This document shows, piece after piece, positions 34,983 to 42,902 of a stretch of 64,000 nucleotides of DNA. The stretch is from assembly GCF_017876315.1 (NCBI RefSeq), contig NZ_JAGINU010000001.1, forward strand, positions 558,001 to 622,000, in the 5' to 3' direction. This DNA comes from Pseudonocardia parietis (lineage in GTDB: Bacteria; Actinomycetota; Actinomycetes; Mycobacteriales; Pseudonocardiaceae). The number at the start of each line of letters is the position of its first letter. Position 1 is the first letter of the stretch. The notes beneath the pieces are model-generated. The model made no database searches, had not been told where the DNA came from, and was given only the letters and a program-made list of their open reading frames with translations. The translations under genes were made by a program, and so were the position numbers.

Positions 34983-37631
34983 ATGGCTCTGACGGACGAC
35001 CGTCCCGCCGGACGGCCTCGAGCCGTTCGCGACGGCGAGCAGGCCGAGAGCTCCGGCGGGGGCGGGAACGGTGTGTTCGACCGTCAGCCGCCGCAGGACC
35101 TCACGGCGGAGCAGTCGGTGCTCGGCGGCATGCTGCTGAGCAAGGACGCGATCGCCGACGTGGTCGAGGTGCTACGGCCGGAGGACTTCTACCGGCCCGC
35201 CCACCAGACCGTGTACGAGACGGTCCTGGACCTCTACGGCCGCGGTGAGCCGGCCGACGCGGTGACCGTGTCGGCGGAGCTGCAGCGGCGTGGCGAGCTG
35301 GTGCGCCTCGGTGGCGCGCCGTATCTGCACACCCTGATCGCGACGGTGCCGACCGCGGCGAACGCCGCCTACTATGCCGAGATCGTCGGCGAGAAGGCGA
35401 TCCTGCGGCGCCTGGTGGAGGCCGGGACCCGGATCGTGCAGCTCGGTTACCACGGGTCCGAGGGCGGCGAGGTCGACGAGGTGGTGGACCGGGCCCAGGC
35501 CGCGATCTACGAGGTCACCGAGCGGACCACGACCGAGGACTACACCGTGCTGGAGGAGCTCCTCCAGCCGACGATGGACGAGATCGACGCGATCGCCTCC
35601 CGCGGCGGGATGTCCTCGGGCGTGCCGACCGGGTTCGCCGACCTCGACGCGGTCACCAACGGTCTGCACCCCGGGCAGATGGTCGTCGTCGCGGCCAGGC
35701 CCGGGTTGGGCAAGGCGCTGGCCCTCGACACCCCGCTCCCCACCCCGCAGGGCTGGACCACGATGGGCGAGGTCCTCGTCGGCGACATGCTGCTCGGCGC
35801 GGACGGGTGCCCGACCCGCATTGCTGCAGTCACCGAGATCATGCACGGACGACCGTGTTACGAGGTCGAGTTCTCCGACGGCTCGGTCCTGACCGCCGAC
35901 GCACAACACCAATGGCTCACCGAGACCCGGGCGAGCCGGCGGGCGCGGCAGGAGGCCCGAGCGCGCGGTGTCGCGTCAGAAGTCGGTCCGGGGGTCCGGA
36001 CGACCGAGCAGATCGCGGCCACGGTCCGCTGCGAGACGGCCGATCGGCGCGCGAACCACTCGGTCGCGCTGACCGAGCCGTTGCAGCTGCCCGAGCGTGA
36101 ACTGCTGATCGCCCCGTACACCCTCGGCGTGTGGTTGGGTGACGGAACCAGCGCATCGGCCTCGTTCACCTCCGACGACCCGGAGATCGCCGAGTATGTC
36201 GAGCAGGATGGGTACCGCGTCGTCCGGTTGCCCGACCGTCGTTACGGCGTAAGGCTGCCCGATGTCGATGCCGTCCCGACGCGGCTGTGCGAGGTCTGCG
36301 GATCGCCGTTCCTGCCCCGTACCAGTCAGGTCCGAACCTGCGGTAGATCGTGTGGCGGCCGCGTCCGGTTCCTGTCCGCGCCCGTCGGCCCTCCCGCTTG
36401 CCCGGACTGCGGTTCACCATCGAGCGGGTTGCGGCGCTGCGCGACGTGCCACGCCGAGCACGGGACGGTTCAGGGACTGCTGCGGTCCGCGGGGGTACTC
36501 GGGCAGAAGCACATTCCGGTCGCCTACCAGCGGTCGGGGGCACATCAGCGGAGGGCACTGCTGGCGGGCCTGATGGATACCGACGGCACGGTCACATCGA
36601 CCGGCAACCTGCAGTTCACGGTGACCAGCGCTCGGCTCGCCGAGGACGTGGCCGAACTCGTCATCGGACTCGGCTACCGCTGCTCGATGACCACGAAGAA
36701 CGTCGCCGGGCGTCGCCCGTCGAGCTCGGTTGCCTACACGCTGAACTTCACCACCTCTGACGACGTCTTCCGTCTGGAACGAAAGCGCCGGGTGCACAAG
36801 GAACGGGCCGCTGAGCACACTCACCGGGAGCATCCCCGTTACATCGTGGACGTGCGTCGAGTCGAAAGCGTTCCCGTTCGCTGTGTCGAGGTCACCGCTG
36901 GTGATCACCTCTACCTCGCCGGTCGATCCATGATTCCGACGCACAATTCGACCCTTGGCCTGGACTTCGCCCGGTCGTGTTCGATCCGCAACGGCATGAC
37001 CAGCGCGTTCTTCTCGCTGGAGATGAGCAAGTCCGAGATCGTGATGCGTCTGCTCTCTGCGGAGGCCCGGATCCGGCTGGCCGACATGCGCGCCGGTCGG
37101 ATGTCCGACGAGGACTGGACCCGGATGGCGCGGCGGATGTCGGAGATCTCCGAGGCGCCGCTCTACATCGACGACTCGCCGAACCTGACGCTGATGGAGA
37201 TCAGGGCCAAGGCGCGTCGGCTGAAGCAGCGCAACGGCCTCAAGCTGATCATCCTGGACTACCTGCAGCTGATGACCTCGGGCCGCAAGGTCGAGTCCCG
37301 CCAGCAGGAGGTCTCGGAGTTCTCCCGGCAGATCAAGCTCCTGGCCAAGGAGCTCGAGGTCCCGGTGGTCGCGATGAGCCAGCTGAACCGTGGTCCCGAG
37401 CAGCGCACCGACAAGCGGCCGATGCTGTCCGACCTGCGTGAGTCGGGTTCGATCGAGCAGGACGCCGACATGGTGGTCCTGCTGCACCGCCCGGACGCGT
37501 TCGAGCAGGACGACCCGCGGGCCGGGGAGGCGGACCTGATCCTGGCCAAGCACCGTAACGGCCCGACCACGACGATCACCGTCGCGCACCAGCTGCACTA
37601 CAGTCGCTTCTCCGACCTCGCGCACGGCTAA
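34983..37631 (+). CDS. dnaB: Replicative DNA helicase DnaB with intein
   Basis: 882 residues before splicing, of which about 471 are extein. The N-terminal DnaB domain (RQPPQDLTAEQSVLGGMLLSKDAI) and the RecA-like core (VVAARPGLGK... after splicing followed by STLGLDFARSC, then FFSLEMSKSEIVMRLLSAEA, LIILDYLQLM, VVAMSQLNRGPEQR) match the helicase of the replisome. The ATG at 34983 (MALTDD) agrees with mycobacterial DnaB and has GGGGGTGA upstream; a GTG at 34971 is the alternative. Without splicing of the intein the Walker A motif is interrupted and the helicase cannot work. Confidence 0.96.
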   Translation: MALTDDRPAGRPRAVRDGEQAESSGGGGNGVFDRQPPQDLTAEQSVLGGMLLSKDAIADVVEVLRPEDFYRPAHQTVYETVLDLYGRGEPADAVTVSAELQRRGELVRLGGAPYLHTLIATVPTAANAAYYAEIVGEKAILRRLVEAGTRIVQLGYHGSEGGEVDEVVDRAQAAIYEVTERTTTEDYTVLEELLQPTMDEIDAIASRGGMSSGVPTGFADLDAVTNGLHPGQMVVVAARPGLGKALALDTPLPTPQGWTTMGEVLVGDMLLGADGCPTRIAAVTEIMHGRPCYEVEFSDGSVLTADAQHQWLTETRASRRARQEARARGVASEVGPGVRTTEQIAATVRCETADRRANHSVALTEPLQLPERELLIAPYTLGVWLGDGTSASASFTSDDPEIAEYVEQDGYRVVRLPDRRYGVRLPDVDAVPTRLCEVCGSPFLPRTSQVRTCGRSCGGRVRFLSAPVGPPACPDCGSPSSGLRRCATCHAEHGTVQGLLRSAGVLGQKHIPVAYQRSGAHQRRALLAGLMDTDGTVTSTGNLQFTVTSARLAEDVAELVIGLGYRCSMTTKNVAGRRPSSSVAYTLNFTTSDDVFRLERKRRVHKERAAEHTHREHPRYIVDVRRVESVPVRCVEVTAGDHLYLAGRSMIPTHNSTLGLDFARSCSIRNGMTSAFFSLEMSKSEIVMRLLSAEARIRLADMRAGRMSDEDWTRMARRMSEISEAPLYIDDSPNLTLMEIRAKARRLKQRNGLKLIILDYLQLMTSGRKVESRQQEVSEFSRQIKLLAKELEVPVVAMSQLNRGPEQRTDKRPMLSDLRESGSIEQDADMVVLLHRPDAFEQDDPRAGEADLILAKHRNGPTTTITVAHQLHYSRFSDLAHG
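35715..36947 (+). other. Class 3 intein with LAGLIDADG endonuclease inserted in the DnaB Walker A motif
   Basis: 411 residues inserted between Lys of GLGK and Ser of STLGL. The first residue is Ala, not Cys or Ser. W67 (in AQHQW), C390 (in VRCVEV) and T409 (in IPTHN) form the WCT triad that defines class 3 inteins; the end is HN and the +1 residue is Ser. Endonuclease blocks are LGVWLGDG (about residue 136) and LLAGLMDTDG (about 282). Between them lie two Cys clusters, CEVC...CGRSC and CPDC...CATC (about residues 192-245), probably zinc ribbons. Insertion site and N-terminal sequence match the mycobacterial DnaB intein. Confidence 0.92.
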
Positions 37632-37953
37632 TGTGGCCAATCACGTAAGAGGATCGACAGATCCTTCCCGGCCACCGGTCGCGAGCTCTACCCCCAATTC
37701 CCGGGGTCGTCACGTTGGTCAGCGGGCAAGTCGTGCTGGGGATACGCTGAACCCTCTGCGTCGTCGCAGCGGCGGAAGGTGGTGCGCCTTGCCGTGACCT
37801 CGGCGGTGACCGTGCCGGACGATCGCCGCCCTGTGTGCCGATCCTCCTCGAGGCTGCATCGTGAGTTCTGCAGTTGCTAAGATCTGCAAGCATGGGAGGC
37901 TGCTCCGAGAGCGCGCCCGGGTGGATGAGGACTTGAGGTCGAGCGGAGGCGTC
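37632..37953 (+). promoter_or_regulatory. Region between dnaB and arsR, with operator site 1
   Basis: No gene is supported here. A weak AGGATC-GACA-GATCCT hairpin (37650-37665) follows the dnaB stop. The AT-rich operator TTGCTAAGATCTGCAA lies at 37874-37889, preceded by CTGCAG, 65 bases upstream of the ArsR start. Its inverted repeat TTGC-N8-GCAA is perfect. Autoregulation is typical of ArsR proteins. Confidence 0.65.
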
Positions 37954-38313
37954 GTGGCGAAGGGGCGGGCAGTGGGGGCGCCCGAGATGGCGCGGCCCCT
38001 TTATCAGGCGAAGGCGGAGTTCTTCAAGACCCTTGGCCACCCGGTCCGGATCCGGGTCCTGGAGTTGCTCAGCATTCGTGAGCACGCGGTGTCGGAGCTG
38101 TTGGGCGAGATCGATGTGGAGTCGGCGAACCTGTCCCAGCAGCTGGCTGTGCTGCGCCGCGCCGGGCTGGTCCGGACCCGCAAAGAGGGCTCGGCGGTGC
38201 ACTACTCGCTGACCAGTCCCGAGGTGTCCCAGCTGATGGCGGTGGCGCGGTCGATCTTGACCGGTGTGCTGGCGGGGCAGATAGAACTCCTCGAGGACCT
38301 CCGCACGTCCTGA
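37954..38313 (+). CDS. ArsR/SmtB-family transcriptional regulator (Rv0081-like)
   Basis: 119 residues. KAEFFKTLGHPVRIRVLELLSIREHAVSELLGEIDVESANLSQQLAVLRRAGLVRTRKEGSAVHYSL contains the winged helix-turn-helix. There is no Cys, so the classical alpha-3 metal-thiolate sensor site is absent. In M. tuberculosis the related regulator Rv0081 heads the Rv0081-Rv0087 operon and is a hub of the hypoxia response (family knowledge). GTG at 37954 has GGAGG upstream; a longer start at 37861 would place the operator inside the gene and is rejected. Confidence 0.85.
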   Translation: MAKGRAVGAPEMARPLYQAKAEFFKTLGHPVRIRVLELLSIREHAVSELLGEIDVESANLSQQLAVLRRAGLVRTRKEGSAVHYSLTSPEVSQLMAVARSILTGVLAGQIELLEDLRTS

Positions 38314-38664
38314 CCGGGACGCGGTCGCTCGCCGGAGAGGCGATGAAGCGGCCACCGTTCGTGGCTCTCTGCGGGTGTGGCAGGCGGCACGAGGGCCGGC
38401 CCGTCCGAGCTTGCTGTCATCTGTGCCGCCGGCCGCGGCGGCAGACCGGTGCACTCGCGCCGCTGATGTGATCAGGGGCATATGCGGCCCGCGCTCTGCA
38501 GAGTTGCTAAATTCTGCACCTATTGGTTCGGTGTATTCGATCCGGCGCACGTCGTGTCCGGTTGCCGCTCGTCCCGCGCGGCCGAGCGTGCGGTGCCTGG
38601 GGGCGGCTGTGCCGGTGGGTCGGAGCGCCGATCCGGCGAGTGAGGACGAAAGGTGGGGTGGAGA
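38314..38664 (+). promoter_or_regulatory. Promoter region of the hydrogenase-like operon, operator site 2
   Basis: No gene is supported. TTGCTAAATTCTGCAC (38504-38519) resembles site 1 base for base over TTGCTAA and CTGCA, and is preceded by the palindrome CTCTGCAGAG (38494-38503). The surrounding 40 bases are AT-rich against a GC-rich background. Confidence 0.6.
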
Positions 38665-39150
38665 GTGCGGGCTCTGTGGCGCAGGATCCGGCGGTTGGGG
38701 GTTTCCGCCGAGCCGGCGCCCCCGCGCCCGACCGCACCGGCACCGGCTGCTGCCGGCCCGTTGGGCGGGTCGGTGCAGATCCGGCACGTGGACGCCGGTT
38801 CCTGTAACGGGTGTGAGGTGGAGCTCGGCTCGGTGTTCGGGCCGGTGTATGACGCGGAGCGCTACGGCGCCCGTTTGGTCGCCTCGCCCCGGCACGCGGA
38901 CGCGCTGGTGGTCACCGGGCCGGTGACGCGGAACATGGCTGAGCCACTCACGCGGGCCTATGAGGCGGTGCCGGACCCCACGCTGGTGGTGGCGCTGGGG
39001 GATTGTGCCCGCAACTGCGGCGTGTTCGCGGACGCGTACGGGGTGGTCGGGGCGGTGGGCGATGTCGTCCCGGTCGATGTCGAGGTGGCCGGGTGCCCGC
39101 CGCGCCCGGAGGCCATCGTCGAGGCGTTGCGCACGCTCACCGGTCGATGA
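38665..39150 (+). CDS. NuoB/HyfI-like iron-sulfur subunit (Rv0082-like)
   Basis: 161 residues. The N2-type [4Fe-4S] cluster ligands are visible: SCNGCEVEL (two Cys), GDCARNCG and AGCPPRP. This small subunit links to membrane subunits in hydrogenase-4, formate hydrogenlyase and complex I. The N-terminal 40 residues are basic and Pro-rich. GTG at 38665 is preferred for its GGTGGAG upstream, and a GTG at 38653 is the alternative. The stop overlaps the next gene by four bases (ATGA). Confidence 0.85.
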   Translation: MRALWRRIRRLGVSAEPAPPRPTAPAPAAAGPLGGSVQIRHVDAGSCNGCEVELGSVFGPVYDAERYGARLVASPRHADALVVTGPVTRNMAEPLTRAYEAVPDPTLVVALGDCARNCGVFADAYGVVGAVGDVVPVDVEVAGCPPRPEAIVEALRTLTGR

Positions 39151-41198
39151 GCACCGTCGCTGCCGGACTGGCTGCCGCGTTGGGGACCGCGGTGGTCACG
39201 GCACTGGTCGCGCTGGTGGTCCCACGCCGCGGCCGGGCAGTGGTGTCGGGCGGCGGGACGGCGCTGACCGGTGTGGCCGCGGTCGTGGCCGGTCTCGCGG
39301 CGATCCGGGGCGCGGGCGACGGGCTGGCGGGGTCGGTGGGGCGCGGCTGGAGCCTGGAGTTGCCGGGGTTGCTGCCGTTGTCCGGGATGGGGTTGGTCGT
39401 CGACCCGCTGGGCGGGGTGTTCATCGGGGTGGTCGGGGCTGTGGCGGTCAGCGCCGGGGTGTATGCGGTCGGCTACACCCGGCGCGGCGTGGATTCGTCG
39501 CGGACGGTGTCGATGATGTTGCCGCTGTTCGTGGCGTCGATGCTGTTGGTGCCGGCGGCCGCGGGCATCGGTGCGTTCCTGGTGTGCTGGGAGTTCATGG
39601 CGGTGACGTCGCTGCTGTTGGTGCTGGCGGAGCATCGGCGCGGCGAGCAGGTCGCCTCGGCGGGGCGCTGGTATGCGGTGATGACCCACCTGGGGTTCGT
39701 GGCGATCCTGCTCGCCCTGGTTGTGCTGGGTTCGCTCACCGGCGACGGGTTCGCCCAGATCCGCGAGCAGGCCGGGCAGGTGCCGACTCCGCTGTCGGGG
39801 CTGGTGTTCGTGTTGCTGTTGGTCGGGTTCGGGTCAAAGGCCGGCATCGTTCCGCTGCACGCCTGGCTGCCGCGCGCGCACCCCGAGGCGCCGTCGCATG
39901 TCTCGGCGCTGATGTCGGCGGCGATGGTGACGATGGGCGTGTACGGGATCGCCCGGTTCGGTCTGGACCTGCTCCACGGCGGGGCGCGGTGGTGGTGGCT
40001 GCTGGTACTGGTCGCGGGCGGGCTGTCGGCGATCTACGGGATCCTGCAGGCCGCGATGAGCTCGGATGTCAAACGGCTGCTCGGGTTCTCGACAACGGAG
40101 AACATGGGGCTGGTCCTGGTCGGGGTCGGGGCGGCGGGCCTGTTCGCCGAGGCCGGAGACGGTGTGCTCGCGGGGTTGGCGATGACCGCGGCCCTGCTGC
40201 ACGTGATCAACCATGCGGCGTTCAAGACGGTGCTGTTCGAGGCGGCCGGCTCGGTCCTGCACGCCACCGGCACCCGCGATCTCGACGCGCTCGGGGGGCT
40301 GCGCGCTCGGATGCCGGCGACGACGCTGCTGTTCGGGGTGGGCGCGTTCGCGGGGTCGGCGTTGCCGCTGGGGCCGGCGTTTGTCAGTGAGTGGCTGCTG
40401 TTGCAGGCGCTGGTGCACGGATTCACCGTCGGCGGCGTGGCGACCGCGATCGTGATGCCGGTGGCGGTGGCCGCGGTGGCGTTGACCGCAGGGCTGGCGG
40501 TGGCGACGTTCGTGAAGGCGTTCGGGGTCGGTTTCCTGGCCCGCCCGCGCTCGGCCGCGGCTGCCGGGGCGCACGAGGGCCCGATCGCGATGTCGGTGGG
40601 CATGGGGCTGGCCGCCGTGGGCTGTGTGGGGCTGGGTGTGGCGCCGGTGCTGGTGCTGCCCGCGGTGGGCGCGGTCAGCGCTTCGCTGTTCGGCTCGAGG
40701 GTCCCGGTCTCGGCCGAGCCGTTACTGGTGGGCTTGGACGGGTTCACCGGGGCCCTGTCACCGTTGCTGGTGGCCGCGGTGGTGCTCGGCGCGATCCTGG
40801 CCACCGCGGGGCTGGTGCGGATGCTGCTGGCGCGGCGGGCCCGGGTGCGGACGCGGCTGTGGGACTGCGGCGCCGGCCCGTTGTCGTCGCGGATGGAATA
40901 CACCGCGACCTCGTTCGCGGAGCCGCTGCAGCGGGTGTTCGACAACGTGATCCAGCCCGAGCACGACGTCGAGGTCACCCACCACCGCGAGTCGCGGTAC
41001 CTGGTGGAGGCGGTCAACTACCGGCTCTGGGTGGCCGATCGGGTCGAGCACCGGCTCTACGGACCGATCCTGCGCGGGGCCCGCTGGTGGGCCCGGGCGG
41101 GCGCGTGGGTGGCCACGGGAAGTGTGCACCGCTATCTGGGTTATGGCTTCGTGAGCGTGTGCCTGCTGTTCGTGGTGCTGGTGGTGGTGTCGTGGTGA
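39147..41198 (+). CDS. HyfB/NuoL-like proton-translocating subunit (Rv0083-like)
   Basis: 683 residues with about 15 TM segments. The antiporter core motif is GFGSKAGIVPLHAWLPRAHPEAPSHVSALMSAAM, including the conserved Lys and the HAWLP.A.P.APS signature. A cytoplasmic stretch near the C terminus (WDCGAGPLSSRMEYTATSFAEPLQRVF) is typical of hydrogenase-4 HyfB/HycC. It should pump ions across the cytoplasmic membrane in the complex. Translationally coupled on both sides (ATGA and GTGA overlaps). Confidence 0.9.
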   Translation: MSTVAAGLAAALGTAVVTALVALVVPRRGRAVVSGGGTALTGVAAVVAGLAAIRGAGDGLAGSVGRGWSLELPGLLPLSGMGLVVDPLGGVFIGVVGAVAVSAGVYAVGYTRRGVDSSRTVSMMLPLFVASMLLVPAAAGIGAFLVCWEFMAVTSLLLVLAEHRRGEQVASAGRWYAVMTHLGFVAILLALVVLGSLTGDGFAQIREQAGQVPTPLSGLVFVLLLVGFGSKAGIVPLHAWLPRAHPEAPSHVSALMSAAMVTMGVYGIARFGLDLLHGGARWWWLLVLVAGGLSAIYGILQAAMSSDVKRLLGFSTTENMGLVLVGVGAAGLFAEAGDGVLAGLAMTAALLHVINHAAFKTVLFEAAGSVLHATGTRDLDALGGLRARMPATTLLFGVGAFAGSALPLGPAFVSEWLLLQALVHGFTVGGVATAIVMPVAVAAVALTAGLAVATFVKAFGVGFLARPRSAAAAGAHEGPIAMSVGMGLAAVGCVGLGVAPVLVLPAVGAVSASLFGSRVPVSAEPLLVGLDGFTGALSPLLVAAVVLGAILATAGLVRMLLARRARVRTRLWDCGAGPLSSRMEYTATSFAEPLQRVFDNVIQPEHDVEVTHHRESRYLVEAVNYRLWVADRVEHRLYGPILRGARWWARAGAWVATGSVHRYLGYGFVSVCLLFVVLVVVSW

Positions 41199-42142
41199 GC
41201 GTGGCCGGTGTGCTCGTCGCGCTGTTGCAGGTCGCGCTGGTGCTCGCCGGCGCGCCGCTGTTGGTCGGGATGATGCGCCAGCTGCGGGCCCGCCTGGAGG
41301 GCCGGGCCGGCGCGGGCGTGCTGCAGCCGTGGCGGGACCTGCGCAAGCTGTTGCGCCGCCCGCCGATGAGAGCGGTGGGCACCAGCGAGGTCTTCGCGAT
41401 CGCACCGCTGGTCATGGTGGCCACCGCGGTGGCGGTCGTGGCCGTGGTGCCGTTCGTGTCGACCGCGGCGGTGCCCCGCGCGGGGGCGGACCTGTTCGTG
41501 GTGGTGGGGCTGCTGGCCCTGGGCGCGGTCGCGCTGGTGCTGGCCGGTCTGGATGTCGGCACCGCGTTCGGGGGGATGGGTGCCAGCCGGGAGATCACGG
41601 TCCTGGCCTTGGTCGAGCCGACACTGCTGGTCGCGATCTTCGCGTTGTCGGTGCCGGTGGGGTCGACGAACCTGGCCGACATCGTGGCTGCGGCGGTGCA
41701 GGACCCGACCCGGGTGCTGTCCCCGGCCGGGCTGCTCGCGGCGGTGGCGCTGGGGGTGGCGGTCATCGCCGAGACGGGTCGATTGCCGGTGGACAACCCG
41801 GCGACCCACCTCGAGCTGACGATGATCCACGAGGCGCTGACCCTGGAGTACGCCGGACCGGACCTGGCCCTGGTCGAGCTGGCGTCGTGGATGCGCCTGA
41901 CGGTGTTCCTCGGCCTGTGGGCCACGTTGTTCACCCCATGGGGGGTGGCGACCTCGACCGCACCCTGGGCGGTGCTGGGCGGCGTGGCCGCGATCGCGGT
42001 GAAGATCGCTGTGCTCGGTGCGGCACTGGCGGTGGGCGAGGTGTTCCTGGCCAAGCTGCGTCTGTTCCGGGTGCCCGAGCTGCTGGCCGGGTCGTTCCTG
42101 CTCGCGTTGTTGGCCGTGACGACCTCGTACCTGCTGGCATGA
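41195..42142 (+). CDS. HyfC/NuoH-like membrane subunit (Rv0084 HycD-like)
   Basis: 315 residues with about eight TM segments. GVLQPWRDLRKLLRR, AETGRLPVDNPATHLELTMIHEALTLEYAGPDLA are the diagnostic NuoH/HycD motifs that connect the iron-sulfur subunits to the membrane arm. The GTG start overlaps the HyfB stop (GTGA). Confidence 0.9.
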   Translation: MSVAGVLVALLQVALVLAGAPLLVGMMRQLRARLEGRAGAGVLQPWRDLRKLLRRPPMRAVGTSEVFAIAPLVMVATAVAVVAVVPFVSTAAVPRAGADLFVVVGLLALGAVALVLAGLDVGTAFGGMGASREITVLALVEPTLLVAIFALSVPVGSTNLADIVAAAVQDPTRVLSPAGLLAAVALGVAVIAETGRLPVDNPATHLELTMIHEALTLEYAGPDLALVELASWMRLTVFLGLWATLFTPWGVATSTAPWAVLGGVAAIAVKIAVLGAALAVGEVFLAKLRLFRVPELLAGSFLLALLAVTTSYLLA

Positions 42143-42255
42143 CCGCGACCAGTCCAGGCGGGGCGGCCGTCGACCGCGCGCCGGCCGGGCGCCGGGTGCT
42201 CGCCGTGCTGCGCAGCGCGGGGCGCGGAACCTACCGGCAGGGAGGGCACAGGTGA
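42139..42255 (+). CDS. Small basic 38-aa ORF inside the hydrogenase-like operon
   Basis: ATG at 42139 overlaps the HyfC stop by four bases (ATGA), and its TGA (42253-42255) overlaps the GTG of the HyfE gene. The product (MTATSPGGAAVDRAPAGRR..., ending TYRQGGHR) is basic and has no membrane span. I recognise no family. The exact four-base coupling at both ends argues that it is translated, if only to carry ribosomes across the gap. Confidence 0.45.
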   Translation: MTATSPGGAAVDRAPAGRRVLAVLRSAGRGTYRQGGHR

Positions 42256-42902
42256 TGGTGCAGCTGATCGGTCTGACCGCGGGGGTGATCCTGCTCTGCG
42301 CGGTGCTGGTGCTCTGGCGACGCGAGCTGGCGGTGATCACCCGGGTGCTCATGGTGCAAGGCCTCGCCCTGGCCGGGCTGGTCGGCCTGCTGGCCGTCGA
42401 GCAGTCCTCACTGGAGCTGGCGGTCGTGGCCATCGGGGTGCTGGTCTTGCGGGCGGGACTGTTGCCGTATCTGTTGCGGCGCTCGCTGGCCGCGGCCGGA
42501 CCCACCCAGCGCGAGACCCGCCCGCTGCTCAACGTGGCCGCCTCGCTGCTGGCCGCCGCCGCGCTGACGCTGCTCGCGTTGGCGGTCTCCCAACCGCTGA
42601 CCGCGCTCGCGCCCGGACCGGCGACGGCGGCGATCCCGGTGGGGGTCGCGGTGGTGCTCATCGGGTTCTTCGTGATGGTCACCCGCCGCCGCGCGGTCTC
42701 GCAGCTGATCGGATTCCTGCTGATGGACAACGGCGTCACCGCGGTCGGGTTCCTCACCGCCGCCGGGGTCAGTCCCGTGGTCGAGCTGGGGGTCTCGCTC
42801 GATGTGCTGCTGGCGGTCCTGGTGCTGGGGATCCTCACCGGCCGCATGCGCGAGGCCTTCGGCGGGACCGACCTCGACGAGTTGCAGGAGCTGCGGGATT
42901 GA
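42252..42902 (+). CDS. HyfE-like membrane subunit (Rv0085 HycP-like)
   Basis: 216 residues with six or seven TM segments. It has a NuoK-like core (LLCAVLVLWRRELAVITRVLMVQGLALAGL) and an extended C-terminal helix set typical of HyfE/HycP. Motif DNGVTAVGFLTAAGVSPVVELGVSLDVLLAVLVLG matches the same family. It starts with GTG at 42252 (or ATG at 42255) in the overlap with the small ORF. Confidence 0.87.
   Translation: MMVQLIGLTAGVILLCAVLVLWRRELAVITRVLMVQGLALAGLVGLLAVEQSSLELAVVAIGVLVLRAGLLPYLLRRSLAAAGPTQRETRPLLNVAASLLAAAALTLLALAVSQPLTALAPGPATAAIPVGVAVVLIGFFVMVTRRRAVSQLIGFLLMDNGVTAVGFLTAAGVSPVVELGVSLDVLLAVLVLGILTGRMREAFGGTDLDELQELRD

Noticed and set aside
37861..38313. Longer ArsR protein from the GTG at 37861
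   Set aside because: It would place the palindromic operator inside the coding region, and the GTG at 37954 has a good ribosome binding site.
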